Assembly: GCA_015231795.1 (NCBI GenBank)
Contig: JADGAX010000006.1
Span: 62,001-126,000, forward strand
DNA length: 64,000 bases
Direction: 5' to 3'
From: Alphaproteobacteria bacterium
GTDB lineage: Bacteria > Pseudomonadota > Alphaproteobacteria > Rhodospirillales > WMHbin7
Below, one piece after another: positions 12,232 through 23,900 of the stretch (the first letter of the stretch is position 1; each line of letters begins with the position of its first letter). The position numbers and the translations under genes were made by a program. Below the pieces are notes generated by a model. That model had not been told where the DNA came from. It ran no database searches and saw nothing but the letters and a program-made list of their open reading frames with translations.

Positions 12232-14100
12232 TTACCCTTCCAGCATCACTGCCGCCAAGCGCTTGGCGAAATCGTGCGGATCGGGAAGCGGATCGCCTTC
12301 CACGATGCGAGCCTGGTCCAGCAGCAGGTGAATGCGGGCACCCAGCCTTTCGCCTGCGCCGTCTTCTCCGGCCTGCGAGGCCAAACGCAAGATCACCGGA
12401 TGCGAGGGATTGACCTCGAGCACGCGGGCGGGCGTCATGTCCATCTGCTTGTGCGCTTTCAGCATGCGCTCCAGATGCAGGCTCATCTCGCCCTCGGCGG
12501 CGACCAGACAGACAGCACTTTCGGTCAAGCGATCCGAGCGCCTCACATCCTTCACCGCTTCGCCCAGCACGCTTTTCATGACGCCCAGTAAAGCCTCGAT
12601 CTGTCCTTCGCCTTCCTGGCTTTCCTCTGCGGGCTTGTCCTTCTTGTCCTTGGCTGCCAGTTTCGACAGGTCGGCCCCAGCCTCGCCCACCGACTTGAAG
12701 GGCTTGCCCTGATAGTCGTGGATCCCACGGGCCCAGAATTCATCGACCGGATCGGTCAGCAACAGCACCTTGACGCCCCTGGCGGCGAAACCCTCGATCA
12801 GCGGGCTTTTCTTCAAGGCTTCGACGCTGTCGCCGCTCAGCGTATAGATGGCTTCCTGGCCTTCCTGCATGGTCTCGACATAGCGGGCAAGCGAGATCTG
12901 CCCCTCCTCGCCCGTCGCAGAGAAGCGCATCAGATCCAGCATCTCTTCCTTGCGCTCGGGTTCCTCATATAGCCCTTCCTTCAGCACGGCGCCGAAATTG
13001 GACCAGAAGGCCAGGTACTGCTCGGGTTCCTCGTCGGCCCGCTTTTTCAATTCGGACAGCACCCGTTTCACCAAGCCCGAACGCATCTTGGCCAGCACCG
13101 GATTGTGCTGCAGCATCTCGCGGCTGATGTTCAAGGGCAGGTCGGAACTGTCCACCACGCCCTTCAGGAAGCGCAGCCACGAGGGCAGCAATTCGTGCCC
13201 GTCGTCGGTGATGAAGACCCGCTTCACATACAGCTTCACCTTGCTTTTGCGCTCGGGGTTGAACAGGTCGAAGGGGCGCATGGTGGGCACGAACAACAGG
13301 CCGGTATATTCCAAAGCGCCTTCGGCCCGGTAATGGATGGTCATCCAGGGTTCGTCGAAGGCATGGCCGACATGGTGGTAGAATTCCTTGTATTGTTCCT
13401 TGCTGATCTCATTCTTTGAGCGCGTCCACAGGGCCGAGGCCGAGTTCAAGGTCTCTTCCTTGCCCTCGTGATCCAGCACCACCGGCACGGCTATATGGTC
13501 GGAATAGGTTTTCACGATATGGCGCAGGCGATGGGGGTCCAGGAACTCTTCCTCGCCGTCACGTATATATAAAGTGATGGCCGTTCCGCGGGCGGGCAGA
13601 TCGATGGCTTCCACCGTGAAGCTGCCCTGCCCGTCCGAAATCCAGCGCCAGCCCTCGACTTCGCCAGCCTTGCGGCTGTCCACCGACACTTTCCCCGCCA
13701 CCATATAAGAAGAGTAGAAGCCGACGCCGAACTGGCCGATCAGACCGGCATCCTTCTTGGCGTCACCCGACAGGCGGCTTAAGAACTCGGCGGTGCCCGA
13801 CTTGGCGATGGTGCCCAGATTGGCCACCAGATCGGCGCGGTTCATGCCGATGCCATTGTCCGAGATGGTCAGCGTGCGCGCTTCTTTGTCGGGCTTAAGC
13901 GTGATGCGAAACTCGGCCCCGCCTTCCAGCAGGCGGGGGTCGGTCAGACCTTCAAGACGCAATTTGTCGCAGGCGTCCGAGGCGTTGGAAACCAGTTCCC
14001 GCAGGAAGATTTCCTTGTTGCTGTACAGCGCATGGGCGACGATATCGAGCAGTTTGCCGACCTCGGCCTGGAAGGAAAGCGTTTCAGCAGCGGCGCTCAT
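12232..14100 (-). CDS. htpG: Chaperone HtpG (Hsp90)
   Basis: A 622-residue Hsp90-family chaperone. The N-terminal GHKL ATPase domain shows ALYSNKEIFLRELVSNASDA, then DNGIGMNRADL and GQFGVGFYSSYM. The middle and C-terminal dimerisation domains complete a normal family length. The ATG at 14100 gives the standard N-terminus and has AGAAGGG 10 bases upstream; a longer reading runs into the promoter. A heat-shock type promoter precedes it. Confidence 0.97.
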   Translation of the reverse strand: MSAAAETLSFQAEVGKLLDIVAHALYSNKEIFLRELVSNASDACDKLRLEGLTDPRLLEGGAEFRITLKPDKEARTLTISDNGIGMNRADLVANLGTIAKSGTAEFLSRLSGDAKKDAGLIGQFGVGFYSSYMVAGKVSVDSRKAGEVEGWRWISDGQGSFTVEAIDLPARGTAITLYIRDGEEEFLDPHRLRHIVKTYSDHIAVPVVLDHEGKEETLNSASALWTRSKNEISKEQYKEFYHHVGHAFDEPWMTIHYRAEGALEYTGLLFVPTMRPFDLFNPERKSKVKLYVKRVFITDDGHELLPSWLRFLKGVVDSSDLPLNISREMLQHNPVLAKMRSGLVKRVLSELKKRADEEPEQYLAFWSNFGAVLKEGLYEEPERKEEMLDLMRFSATGEEGQISLARYVETMQEGQEAIYTLSGDSVEALKKSPLIEGFAARGVKVLLLTDPVDEFWARGIHDYQGKPFKSVGEAGADLSKLAAKDKKDKPAEESQEGEGQIEALLGVMKSVLGEAVKDVRRSDRLTESAVCLVAAEGEMSLHLERMLKAHKQMDMTPARVLEVNPSHPVILRLASQAGEDGAGERLGARIHLLLDQARIVEGDPLPDPHDFAKRLAAVMLEG

Positions 14101-14139
14101 GGGGCAATATCCCTTCTCATGTCCTTGAAACCGGTCCCC

Positions 14140-14168
14140 ATATGGGGCAGAAAGTGGCCTGACGCAAG
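14140..14168 (-). promoter_or_regulatory. RpoH (sigma32)-type promoter of htpG
   Basis: On the minus strand the -35 is CTTGCG (14163-14168) and the -10 is CCCCATAT (14140-14147) with a 15-base spacer. The -10 matches the sigma32 consensus CCCCATNT exactly and the -35 keeps the CTTG core. The predicted start is about 33 bases before the htpG ATG. It fits the known heat induction of htpG. Confidence 0.7.
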
Positions 14169-14194
14169 CCCCAACCCTTAGCCATCCGGCCCCC

Positions 14195-14677
14195 ATGACC
14201 GAGAAGCACCTGCCCAGCCCCGATCAGCACGCCGACATCGTGGTGCGCCAGTTGGAGAAATTCATCCGCGAACAGCGCGGGCCGAAGGGCTTGAACTTCT
14301 CGTCTTGGCAATCGATGGCGCGCAAGGAAATCGCCGACGCCATCCGCGCCCATAAGAAGGGCCGCTTCGAGATCGAACGGGTGCGACGGCGCATGGCGGC
14401 CGTGGTGTCTGCCTGCTTGGTCACCGTGGGTTTCTGGGCCATGACCATCTTCGTCGACAAGGCTTACGGTGCCGCCGCCGCCATGATCGCCGGAGCCGCC
14501 GGGCTGATCCTGGGCGCCATCTTTCTGGAATGGATCATCAGGCGCGCCGTGGCCCAGCATCTGGCCGAATCGAGAGTGTCCGACCTGACGGCCATCGAAA
14601 GCCTGGACCGCAAGATCAAACGCCTGAAACGCGACATGGAAAAGAAACTGTCCGACCTGGAGGAAGAGGCGGGGTAA
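14195..14677 (+). CDS. Small membrane protein with C-terminal coiled coil
   Basis: I do not recognise this 160-residue protein. Residues 1-65 are soluble and basic, two adjacent membrane segments lie at about 67-87 and 91-113, and residues 128-158 form a highly charged heptad-like helix. The N-terminus and coiled coil would both face the cytoplasm, as in small membrane scaffolds. It is divergent from htpG, with its start within the htpG promoter region. Codon use looks like that of its neighbours, so it is probably a real, lineage-restricted gene. Confidence 0.65.
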   Translation: MTEKHLPSPDQHADIVVRQLEKFIREQRGPKGLNFSSWQSMARKEIADAIRAHKKGRFEIERVRRRMAAVVSACLVTVGFWAMTIFVDKAYGAAAAMIAGAAGLILGAIFLEWIIRRAVAQHLAESRVSDLTAIESLDRKIKRLKRDMEKKLSDLEEEAG

Positions 14678-14765
14678 GTACACCCTGAATTCCTTGACCC
14701 GCATAATATTTGGGGGTACGAAAATAGATGTGGGCGGGAGTGCAGTCGCCTTGTTCCGGCAGAGA

Positions 14766-15389
14766 TCACCACCCCGTAGGCTTGCGTATCTTGGTTCCTG
14801 GAATTGGATCCGGCAGTTGGCTGGACTGAAGGGCCGAGATGCGGATGTGGCGCGAGAAATCAGCATGCGCCAGCAATTGACGCGAAGGGTGGCTAGAACC
14901 AGGCGTCAACAAGCCGACACGCTTCTGACAATGAGCTTTCACCAATCGCATGGCTTCTGCGATGTCACTGTCATTCGAAACCACTATGGCGCAATCGTAT
15001 TTGTCCTGCCATGCGTCATTCAACAAATGAACTGCCAGATTGACGTCCGAACCCTTTTCCTCGGTCTTGATAATTTCGGCATATTTTGGACCGCTGCCAG
15101 GATTGGCCAGTGGCGCCTTTACAGTATGGCTGAGGAAGTGGCCGAAGTGGATTTCGACTTCGGGGCGATAGGTTTGCAAGGCTCGCAGGTACACATCTTG
15201 GCGTTGAGGCTTAGAGGGATCGGCGAGCGTCGCATTCACTCTGGCAGTGAAATATTTGACGGCGAGAATTTGATGCTGCGGATGAAGAACTGCCTTAAAA
15301 AGGGTAGGAAGATCAATCCATTTACAGGCTATTCCCTTAAGGGCCCGGTAATAAAGATTGAAACCATCGACATAGACATATGTCCGCAT
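14766..15389 (-). CDS. NYN-domain (PIN-like) putative ribonuclease
   Basis: A 207-residue protein with the NYN (N4BP1/YacP-like nuclease) fold. It opens with TYVYVDGFNLYYRAL, whose first Asp is a metal ligand, and later has EEKGSDVNLAVHLL and CAIVVSNDSDIAEAMRLV, which supply the remaining acidic residues. NYN proteins cleave RNA or act in small defence and RNA-turnover systems; the substrate is unknown here. The ATG at 15389 is chosen because GGGGAGAG sits just upstream. A terminator hairpin ends only a few bases before that site. Confidence 0.8.
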   Translation of the reverse strand: MRTYVYVDGFNLYYRALKGIACKWIDLPTLFKAVLHPQHQILAVKYFTARVNATLADPSKPQRQDVYLRALQTYRPEVEIHFGHFLSHTVKAPLANPGSGPKYAEIIKTEEKGSDVNLAVHLLNDAWQDKYDCAIVVSNDSDIAEAMRLVKAHCQKRVGLLTPGSSHPSRQLLAHADFSRHIRISALQSSQLPDPIPGTKIRKPTGW

Positions 15390-15400
15390 GTTCTCTCCCC

Positions 15401-15429
15401 AAAAAAGCAGGGGCCTCCGAAGAGGCCCC
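15401..15429 (-). terminator. Terminator abutting the NYN gene ribosome site
   Basis: On the minus strand an 8-bp stem GGGGCCTC, tetraloop TTCG and GAGGCCCC is followed by TGC and six T. The T-run touches the GGGGAGAG ribosome site of the NYN gene. It can act as the terminator of the upstream dehydrogenase gene, as an attenuator of the NYN transcript, or both. Confidence 0.85.
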
Positions 15430-15468
15430 GCGCCCTGCGGTCGAAACCACAAGGGGTGTTGTCATGAC

Positions 15469-15496
15469 TATATATATTTCAAGTCAGGCCCGTCAA
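15469..15496 (-). promoter_or_regulatory. Candidate promoter upstream of the terminator
   Basis: On the minus strand -35 TTGACG (15491-15496) and -10 TATATA (15469-15474) are separated by 16 bases. The element lies between the dehydrogenase stop at 15504 and the terminator at 15401-15429. A transcript from here would have to pass the terminator to reach the NYN gene. Confidence 0.5.
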
Positions 15497-15503
15497 GAAG
15501 CCT

Positions 15504-17642
15504 TTACCCCACCTCAATCTTCAATCCCGTTCGCAAACTCTCCACCAGGGCCAGGGTGGCGAGAGACGTCTCGAAGGTCTCGGCCTCGTCCACCGGTGCC
15601 TTGCCGCCCGCGATCACCGCCTTGGCAAACAACTCGATCTCTCTGCTGTGGCCCTTGTCCTGGCCCAGCGTCTTCGTGGTTTTCGTGCGCCCGCCCTTGG
15701 TGACCGAGAGCGATAGGAAATTGTCCAGACATACCGCCATGCCGCCCGCGAAACCCTCGAAACGCTCCTTCGAATAAGCGGAATCGCCCTGGGCGGTATA
15801 GCTGAACGAGGCTAGACTGCCATCGGCGAAGGACAGGGTGGCGGCCAATTCATCGGCTCCCTGGCTTGATCCTTGCGCCTGCACGGCCAAGATCGGCGAT
15901 CCCACCAGGGCGCGCGCCAGATCGACGAAATGGCATCCTTCGCCCACGATGCGCCCTTGCCCTTCGTCGGCCACGTTCAACCAGCTTTCTCGGGGAAGCG
16001 CGCCCGCATTGACGCGGATGGTTAAATTCTTGGGACCTTGATGGGTCGCCAGTTCAGCTTTCATCTTCTGGGCCAAGGGGGCGAAGCGGCGATTGAAGCC
16101 CACCATCAAGAAGGCGTTCGAAGCAGCCCTGGCTTCGGCGACGCGGGCCAGTTGCTGGGCCGTCACCGCCAGCGGCTTTTCGACCAGCACATGCTTGCCC
16201 GCCTGCAAGGCGGCGATCACCAGATCGGCATGGCTGGCGTGGCGCGTTGCGATCAGCACGGCGTTGATGGCGGGGTCGGCCAACAGCTCGGCGCTGTTGG
16301 TGGTGCAGACGTCGAAGCCGAACAGCGTCTTCGCATGTTCCGCCGTCATGCCGCGTTGAGTGGCGATGGCGCGCATTTGCACATCCGCCCGTTTCTTGAA
16401 TTCGGGCAACAAGACCGTGCGGGCGAAACTGCCAGCCCCGATCACACCCAACACGCATTGGCCGCCCGCAGCCCTGGGCGCTGGGAAGGATTTGGGCAGG
16501 CTGGTTTCCTGCGCCGCCGCCCTTGGATAATCGAGGACGATGCCGAGATAAGGCTCGGCCCCCGCCATCACCATCGCATAGGCGTCTTCTGCCTGTTCCA
16601 GCAAGAAATGATGCGTGGTCAGCAGGCCGACATCCAGCCCATGCGCCATCAAGCGCACGCATTCGGCCAGATTGGCGGTTTCGGTCCAGCGCACGAAGCC
16701 TTCGGGATAGGCCATGTTGCGGCCCTCATAGGCTTCGTCATAGCGCCCCGGCCCGTAGGATCGCGACACCGTGACCGACAATTCCTTTTTCATATAATCG
16801 GCGAAGGGAAATTCGGTGCCCGTCTTGCCGACCAGCACCACCTTGGCGCGGTCGCGGGCAATTTGCGCCGCCACCTGAAAAGGTTCGCTGGAATCGGTGG
16901 CCGCGCAAATCAAGATGCCATCGCATCCCAGCCCCCCCGACAGGGCCGCTACCGTGGCGTCCAGTCCGTCTTCAGCCAAATTCCAAACCGCGTCGGCGCC
17001 CATGCGCTTGGCCAGGTCCAGGCGGGCGGGATTGTGGTCGAGGGCCAGCACCCGGCAGCCCGACAATTTCAAAAGCCGCACGGCCAGTTGGCCGATCAGC
17101 CCCACGCCCAGCACCGCCACCACATCGCCCAATTGCGCAGACAGATTGCGCATGCCCTGCAGCGCGATGGCCGCCACCGTGCCGTAGCAGGCCTGATCGA
17201 AGGGCACCGAATCGGGCACGCTTGCGGCCAGATTGCCGGGCACCAGATCGAACTCGGCGTGATTGGCGATGCCAGCCCCGCACATCGCCACTTTCTGTCC
17301 CACCTGGAATCGGCTTTCCAGCCCGGCTCCCACCTCTTCCACGATCCCGGCGGCCGAATAGCCCAGCGGCAAAGGCTCGTCCAACCGGGCCATCACGGCC
17401 TTCAAGGTGGCGCCAATGCCGTCGCGCTTGGCTTTGTCCAACACCTTCTTGACAAGATCGGGACGTTCCTTGGCCTTGCCCGCCAGACTTTTCTTGGCAA
17501 AATCGACTACCATGCGCTCGGTGCCCGCCGAGATCAGGGAAGCCTGAACGCGAACCAGCAGATGGCCTGCCCGCGCCCTGGGGGCCGGGACGTCCTTAAG
17601 GGATAATTTGCCCGTGCGGGCGCTTTGGATGACTTGCTTCAT
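15504..17642 (-). CDS. Two-domain dehydrogenase (zinc ADH-like + Gfo/Idh/MocA)
   Basis: A 712-residue fusion. Residues 1 to about 365 are a medium-chain (zinc ADH-type) dehydrogenase with a GVGLIGQLAVRLLKL Rossmann motif. Residues about 375-712 are a Gfo/Idh/MocA oxidoreductase starting VLGVIGAGSFARTVLLPEF with the EKPLA motif (HVLVEKPLAV). Such bi-domain oxidoreductases are often found near surface polysaccharide genes, but none is visible here. The ATG at 17642 overlaps the stop of the upstream LysE gene (ATGA), so the two are translationally coupled; a longer in-frame start would run into that gene. The substrate is unknown. Confidence 0.82.
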   Translation of the reverse strand: MKQVIQSARTGKLSLKDVPAPRARAGHLLVRVQASLISAGTERMVVDFAKKSLAGKAKERPDLVKKVLDKAKRDGIGATLKAVMARLDEPLPLGYSAAGIVEEVGAGLESRFQVGQKVAMCGAGIANHAEFDLVPGNLAASVPDSVPFDQACYGTVAAIALQGMRNLSAQLGDVVAVLGVGLIGQLAVRLLKLSGCRVLALDHNPARLDLAKRMGADAVWNLAEDGLDATVAALSGGLGCDGILICAATDSSEPFQVAAQIARDRAKVVLVGKTGTEFPFADYMKKELSVTVSRSYGPGRYDEAYEGRNMAYPEGFVRWTETANLAECVRLMAHGLDVGLLTTHHFLLEQAEDAYAMVMAGAEPYLGIVLDYPRAAAQETSLPKSFPAPRAAGGQCVLGVIGAGSFARTVLLPEFKKRADVQMRAIATQRGMTAEHAKTLFGFDVCTTNSAELLADPAINAVLIATRHASHADLVIAALQAGKHVLVEKPLAVTAQQLARVAEARAASNAFLMVGFNRRFAPLAQKMKAELATHQGPKNLTIRVNAGALPRESWLNVADEGQGRIVGEGCHFVDLARALVGSPILAVQAQGSSQGADELAATLSFADGSLASFSYTAQGDSAYSKERFEGFAGGMAVCLDNFLSLSVTKGGRTKTTKTLGQDKGHSREIELFAKAVIAGGKAPVDEAETFETSLATLALVESLRTGLKIEVG

Positions 17643-18268
17643 GACAGCGCTTTTAACACCAAATGGCCCAGAACGCCCAGACCGAACAACATAAGAAGGA
17701 CGCCAGAAACATGGTTGATGCGCGAAATCCAGCTTTCGGGCAGCTTGCCTTTGCTGGCGGCGGCCAGACTGGCCAGGGTAAACCACCACAGGGCCGAACC
17801 GAAGAAGACGCCCGCCACCAATTGGCTTACCGCCCGGAAATCGCCCTCCAGCCCGCCCAGGCCAAGGGCCGCGAAAGCTCCCACCGTGCCCGCCACCGTA
17901 GCCGGATTGGCGATCGCCACGACAAACGTGCCGGTGAAATCCCTAAGAAACCCCAGAGGCGTCAGGGGCACAGGGTCCATTTTGACCGGGGAACGCCACG
18001 TGTAGCCCCCCAGACCCAGCAGGAACAATCCGCCTAGAAGGGCCAAAATCGCCTCATGGCTTTGCAAAAAGCCCGAGACCAGCCCCATGCCCATGGCCCC
18101 CATCAGGCCGAAACTGGTATCGGCCAGGGCGGCCCCCAGGCTGGCCAGAAAGGCGGCGATTCGCCCATCGGCCAGGGAACGGCGGATGCACAGAACGCCG
18201 ACCGGCCCCACCGGGGCGGCCAGGGCGAAACCGACGATCAGGCCCTTGAAAAACAGAAATGAATCCAT
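17639..18268 (-). CDS. LysE/RhtB-family exporter
   Basis: A 209-residue membrane protein with about six segments. It opens with [27 protein letters not shown], here split by position 12-30, which carries the APVGP signature of LysE-type amino-acid and metabolite exporters. The ATG at 18268 gives the family N-terminus; the frame stays open further upstream but without family similarity. It is upstream of and coupled to the two-domain dehydrogenase, so the pair may oxidise and export one metabolite, which is an inference. Confidence 0.82.
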   Translation of the reverse strand: MDSFLFFKGLIVGFALAAPVGPVGVLCIRRSLADGRIAAFLASLGAALADTSFGLMGAMGMGLVSGFLQSHEAILALLGGLFLLGLGGYTWRSPVKMDPVPLTPLGFLRDFTGTFVVAIANPATVAGTVGAFAALGLGGLEGDFRAVSQLVAGVFFGSALWWFTLASLAAASKGKLPESWISRINHVSGVLLMLFGLGVLGHLVLKALS

Positions 18269-18295
18269 CCCGGGCTTCCTATCACAAGGATGGCC

Positions 18296-18323
18296 CTTTT
18301 CCCACCCGGCAATCTGCCCATAT
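18296..18323 (+). promoter_or_regulatory. Candidate heat-shock type promoter of clpS-clpA
   Basis: The -10-like CCCATAT (18317-18323) is preceded by CCCTTTTC, with CTTTTC at 18296-18301 and a 15-base spacer. This resembles the sigma32 pattern CTTGAA / CCCCATNT with mismatches in the -35. The start would be about 26 bases before the clpS ATG. The call is tentative because a sigma70 -10 (TATGAT) overlaps the same site. Confidence 0.35.
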
Positions 18324-18356
18324 GATAGAGGAAAGAGAAGAAAGCTGAGGTTGAGC

Positions 18357-18680
18357 ATGAGCGGCGACAAACGCACGGACGACGGACCGGCCACGGGGGT
18401 GGTCATCAAGACCAGGCCCAAGACCAAGAAGCCGTCCATGTACAAGGTCTTGATGCTGAACGACGACTACACGCCGATGGAATTCGTCGTGCATGTGCTG
18501 GAGCGTTTCTTCGGCAAAAGCCACGAGGAAGCCAACCGCATCATGATGCATGTCCATATGCGCGGCGTGGGGCTTTGCGGCGTCTACACTTACGAAGTCG
18601 CCGAAACCAAGGTGACGCAGGTGATGGATCTGGCTCGCCAAAGCCAGCATCCTTTGCAATGCACAATAGAAAAGGAATAG
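18357..18680 (+). CDS. clpS: ClpAP adaptor ClpS
   Basis: A 107-residue adaptor that delivers N-end-rule substrates to ClpAP. The core is clear: [20 protein letters not shown], then [17 protein letters not shown] and [17 protein letters not shown], which form the N-degron pocket. The N-terminal 30 residues are unstructured and basic. The ATG at 18357 follows a weak GAGG and gives the family length. It is 4 bases upstream of clpA in the same operon. Confidence 0.97.
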   Translation: MSGDKRTDDGPATGVVIKTRPKTKKPSMYKVLMLNDDYTPMEFVVHVLERFFGKSHEEANRIMMHVHMRGVGLCGVYTYEVAETKVTQVMDLARQSQHPLQCTIEKE

Positions 18681-18684
18681 AGCC

Positions 18685-20982
<2,298 letters not shown>

Positions 20983-20989
20983 CGCCGGT

Positions 20990-23900
20990 TCAAGCCAAGC
21001 CGGAAGAGACGGTGATATTCGTATCGACCAGCACGGCGGCGCTCTCGCCATAACTGCTGTTGGTGTAGACCGAATAGCTTTCACCGCCCAGCGAAACCGT
21101 GCTTTGCGACTGCGACCAACCGAGATCGTTCAAGATGAGCGAATCTCCCGTGTCACCGGCGATAATCAGCGCTTCGCCATAATCCAGTCCGGACAGCAGC
21201 CCGTTGGAATCTTCCGCCACGCTCAGCAGATTAGCACCCGTCAGCCTTAAGGTATTGTCGCCGCTGCCGGTAAGGTCGATCTTCTCAAGGTTGCTGAACG
21301 AGATGCTGCTGGTGGAGAAATTGAGATCCAGGCTGGCCCCGCTGAACAGCAGCGTGTCGTTGCCGGTTCCGCCATTGATAGTCAAGGCGTCGGACTGATA
21401 GATCAGCACATCGTCGCCGGCCTCGCCATACAGCTTGTCGGACCCGCCGCTGCCGGTCAGCGTATCGTTCCCACTGCCGCCATAAAGGACATCGTTGCCG
21501 GTTCCGCCGTCAAGGCTGTCATTGCCTGCGCCACCATACATGGTGTCGTTGCCGCCGCCGCCAGACAGCGAATCATCGCCGCCATCGCTGCCGCCGCTTC
21601 CGGAAACCGCATCGCCGCTGGACGACAGAACGCCATCCCTGAACGACCAAGTCCACAGACCGGCGATCCCCGTATTGCCTGCGTCGGTTTCAAGATCAAT
21701 CATGTCGGAACTGTGCGAGGCGGGCAGTTCATAGTTGTTGCTGCCGCCATCGCCATCCGACCAACCAGCACGGGCGATGTTGCTGTAGGTGTAGTTGATG
21801 TCTTCATAGCGGAAGACGAGGTCGAAGTCGCCAGCATCGCCCATGTCATAGATTTGCATCTGGAAAGCGTTCAAGGCGTCGGTGCCGTACGAGTAATAGC
21901 CGACGTCATCCCAGGTGACGGTGAAAACGCCGTTGGTGGTATCCAGATCGTACCAGACCAAGTTGCTGCCGGTCGAATTGCCGCCTGCGGTCGCCGTCAG
22001 CGTGCCGCTGCGCGTATCGACGTCATTGAAGAAGGCCGCGAAAATCGCCGGAAGACTGGCGCTGCTCAGCGGCAGGCTGTTGGGGTTATAGGTGGAATAG
22101 GTTTCGCCAAAGGTGACATGACCGTTGGTGTTGACGCCCAGCGACGTATAGCTGGCGCCGAAGTAGGTAATGCCGCTTGCGCCAAAGATCGAGGTGATAT
22201 TGACCAGCGAATTCGACGAATCATCGCCCCGTTCCAGGCTGTTCTCGCCAAAGCCGCTCGATCCACCCAGGCCATTGACCAGATTTCCATTCGTACCGGT
22301 AATAGACGACGAACTGTCGCCATACATGATGTCGTCGCCATCGCCGCCCGAAAGCGAATCATTGCCGAGACCGCCGGTCAACGTATCGTTGCCGCCGTTG
22401 CCTTCCAGGGCATCGTTTCCGGACGAGCCGGTGATCTTGTCGGCATAGGCGCTGCCCGTTACCTTCTCGATATTGCTGAGCGTATCCGTGCCCTCGCCGG
22501 TCGCCGTGCCGGTTGCCAAGCTGACCGTTACCGCCGCAGCCGCCGAAGCGTAAGTGATGCAGTCGGTGCCGCCACCGCCGTCGATGACGTCGTCACCGGT
22601 GCCGCCCGAGAAGGAGTCGTTGCCCAGGCCGCCGGAAAGCGTGTCGTTGCCCGTGCCGCCATACATGCTGTCGGCATAGTCGGAGCCGGTGAAGATTTCG
22701 ATATTGGCGAACGTATCCAGCCCGATGCTGGTTCCGGCAACGCTGTTGTCGGACAGCGTCAACGTGACGCCCTCGCTCAGGTTAGAGAAACTGAAGGTGT
22801 CGGTGCCAGCGCCGCCGTCGAAATAATCGCTGCCGCTGCCGAGGGAGAACGTGTCGTTACCAAGGCCGCCCAGCAATGAAGCTGTTCCAGAGCCACCGGT
22901 CATGACGTCGTTATAATCGCTGCCCAGAACGACTTCGATCCCACTCAGGCTGTCCGTTCCCGCCGCGCCGGTCACCGAGCCGTAGCCCAGATTGACTGTC
23001 ACCGCGCCGCTGGCCGATGCGTAAGTGGCGGTATCCGTCCCGGCGCCGCCATCCAGCAGATCGTTGCCCAAGCCTCCAGCCAACGTATCCGCACCGCCAT
23101 TGCCATACAGTGTATCGTCGCCTGACGAACCCGTGATGCTGTCGTTAACTCCGGTTCCGCTTACGATCTCGAAATTAGCCAGCGTGTCATTGCCAAAAGC
23201 GCCGGTCGCCGTGCCGGTTGACAAGTTGACCGTGACGCCGCTTTCTTGCTGAGAGTCGAAATAGACGGTGTCGGTGCCCGAGCCGCCATCAAGGAACTCG
23301 TTGCCCGTGCCGCTGATTAGCGTATCGTTCCCGCCGCCGCCATAAAGCGAATCGGCACTGCTGCTGCCAGTCAGCGTATCGGCATAGTCGCTTCCGATGG
23401 CGATTTCGATGCCGCTTAAGCTGTCATTGCCAGCCCCCCCGGTCACCGAACCCGTTTGCAGGCTTAAGGTGATACCGGCTCCCGCAGCCGCGTACGTCGC
23501 GATATCCGTTCCGTCTCCGCCGATCAGCGAATCATCGCCGGCCAATCCAGCCAGCGTGTCGTTGCCGCCCAGACCGCTAATAGTATCGTTACCGCCGGTG
23601 CCGGTAATCGTGTCGTTGGCACTGGAACCGATCAGGCCGCTGCTGGCCGAAGAAATGGCGTTGGTGAGATTCGTGCCGCTAAAATCGCTGCTTAGGGACG
23701 TCAGTGACGTGCTCAGATCGCCCGAGGTGAAGGCATTCTGAATCGCCGAAGTGGCAGAACCCTGCACAACCGTCGCCACATTGGCCAACGAGGTCAATAG
23801 ATCGGTGCCGCCCGTCGGGTCGGCATTGAAAGCGGTGTTGACCGCCGAAGTCACGTTGGCGATGACCGTGGCAACTGACGCCTTGGCCGTTGCCAAGTTC

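Noticed and set aside
21450-23620. Short repeated units resembling a repeat array or CRISPR
   Set aside because: The repeats are codons of RTX nonapeptides within one open frame; spacing and sequence vary and there are no unique spacers.
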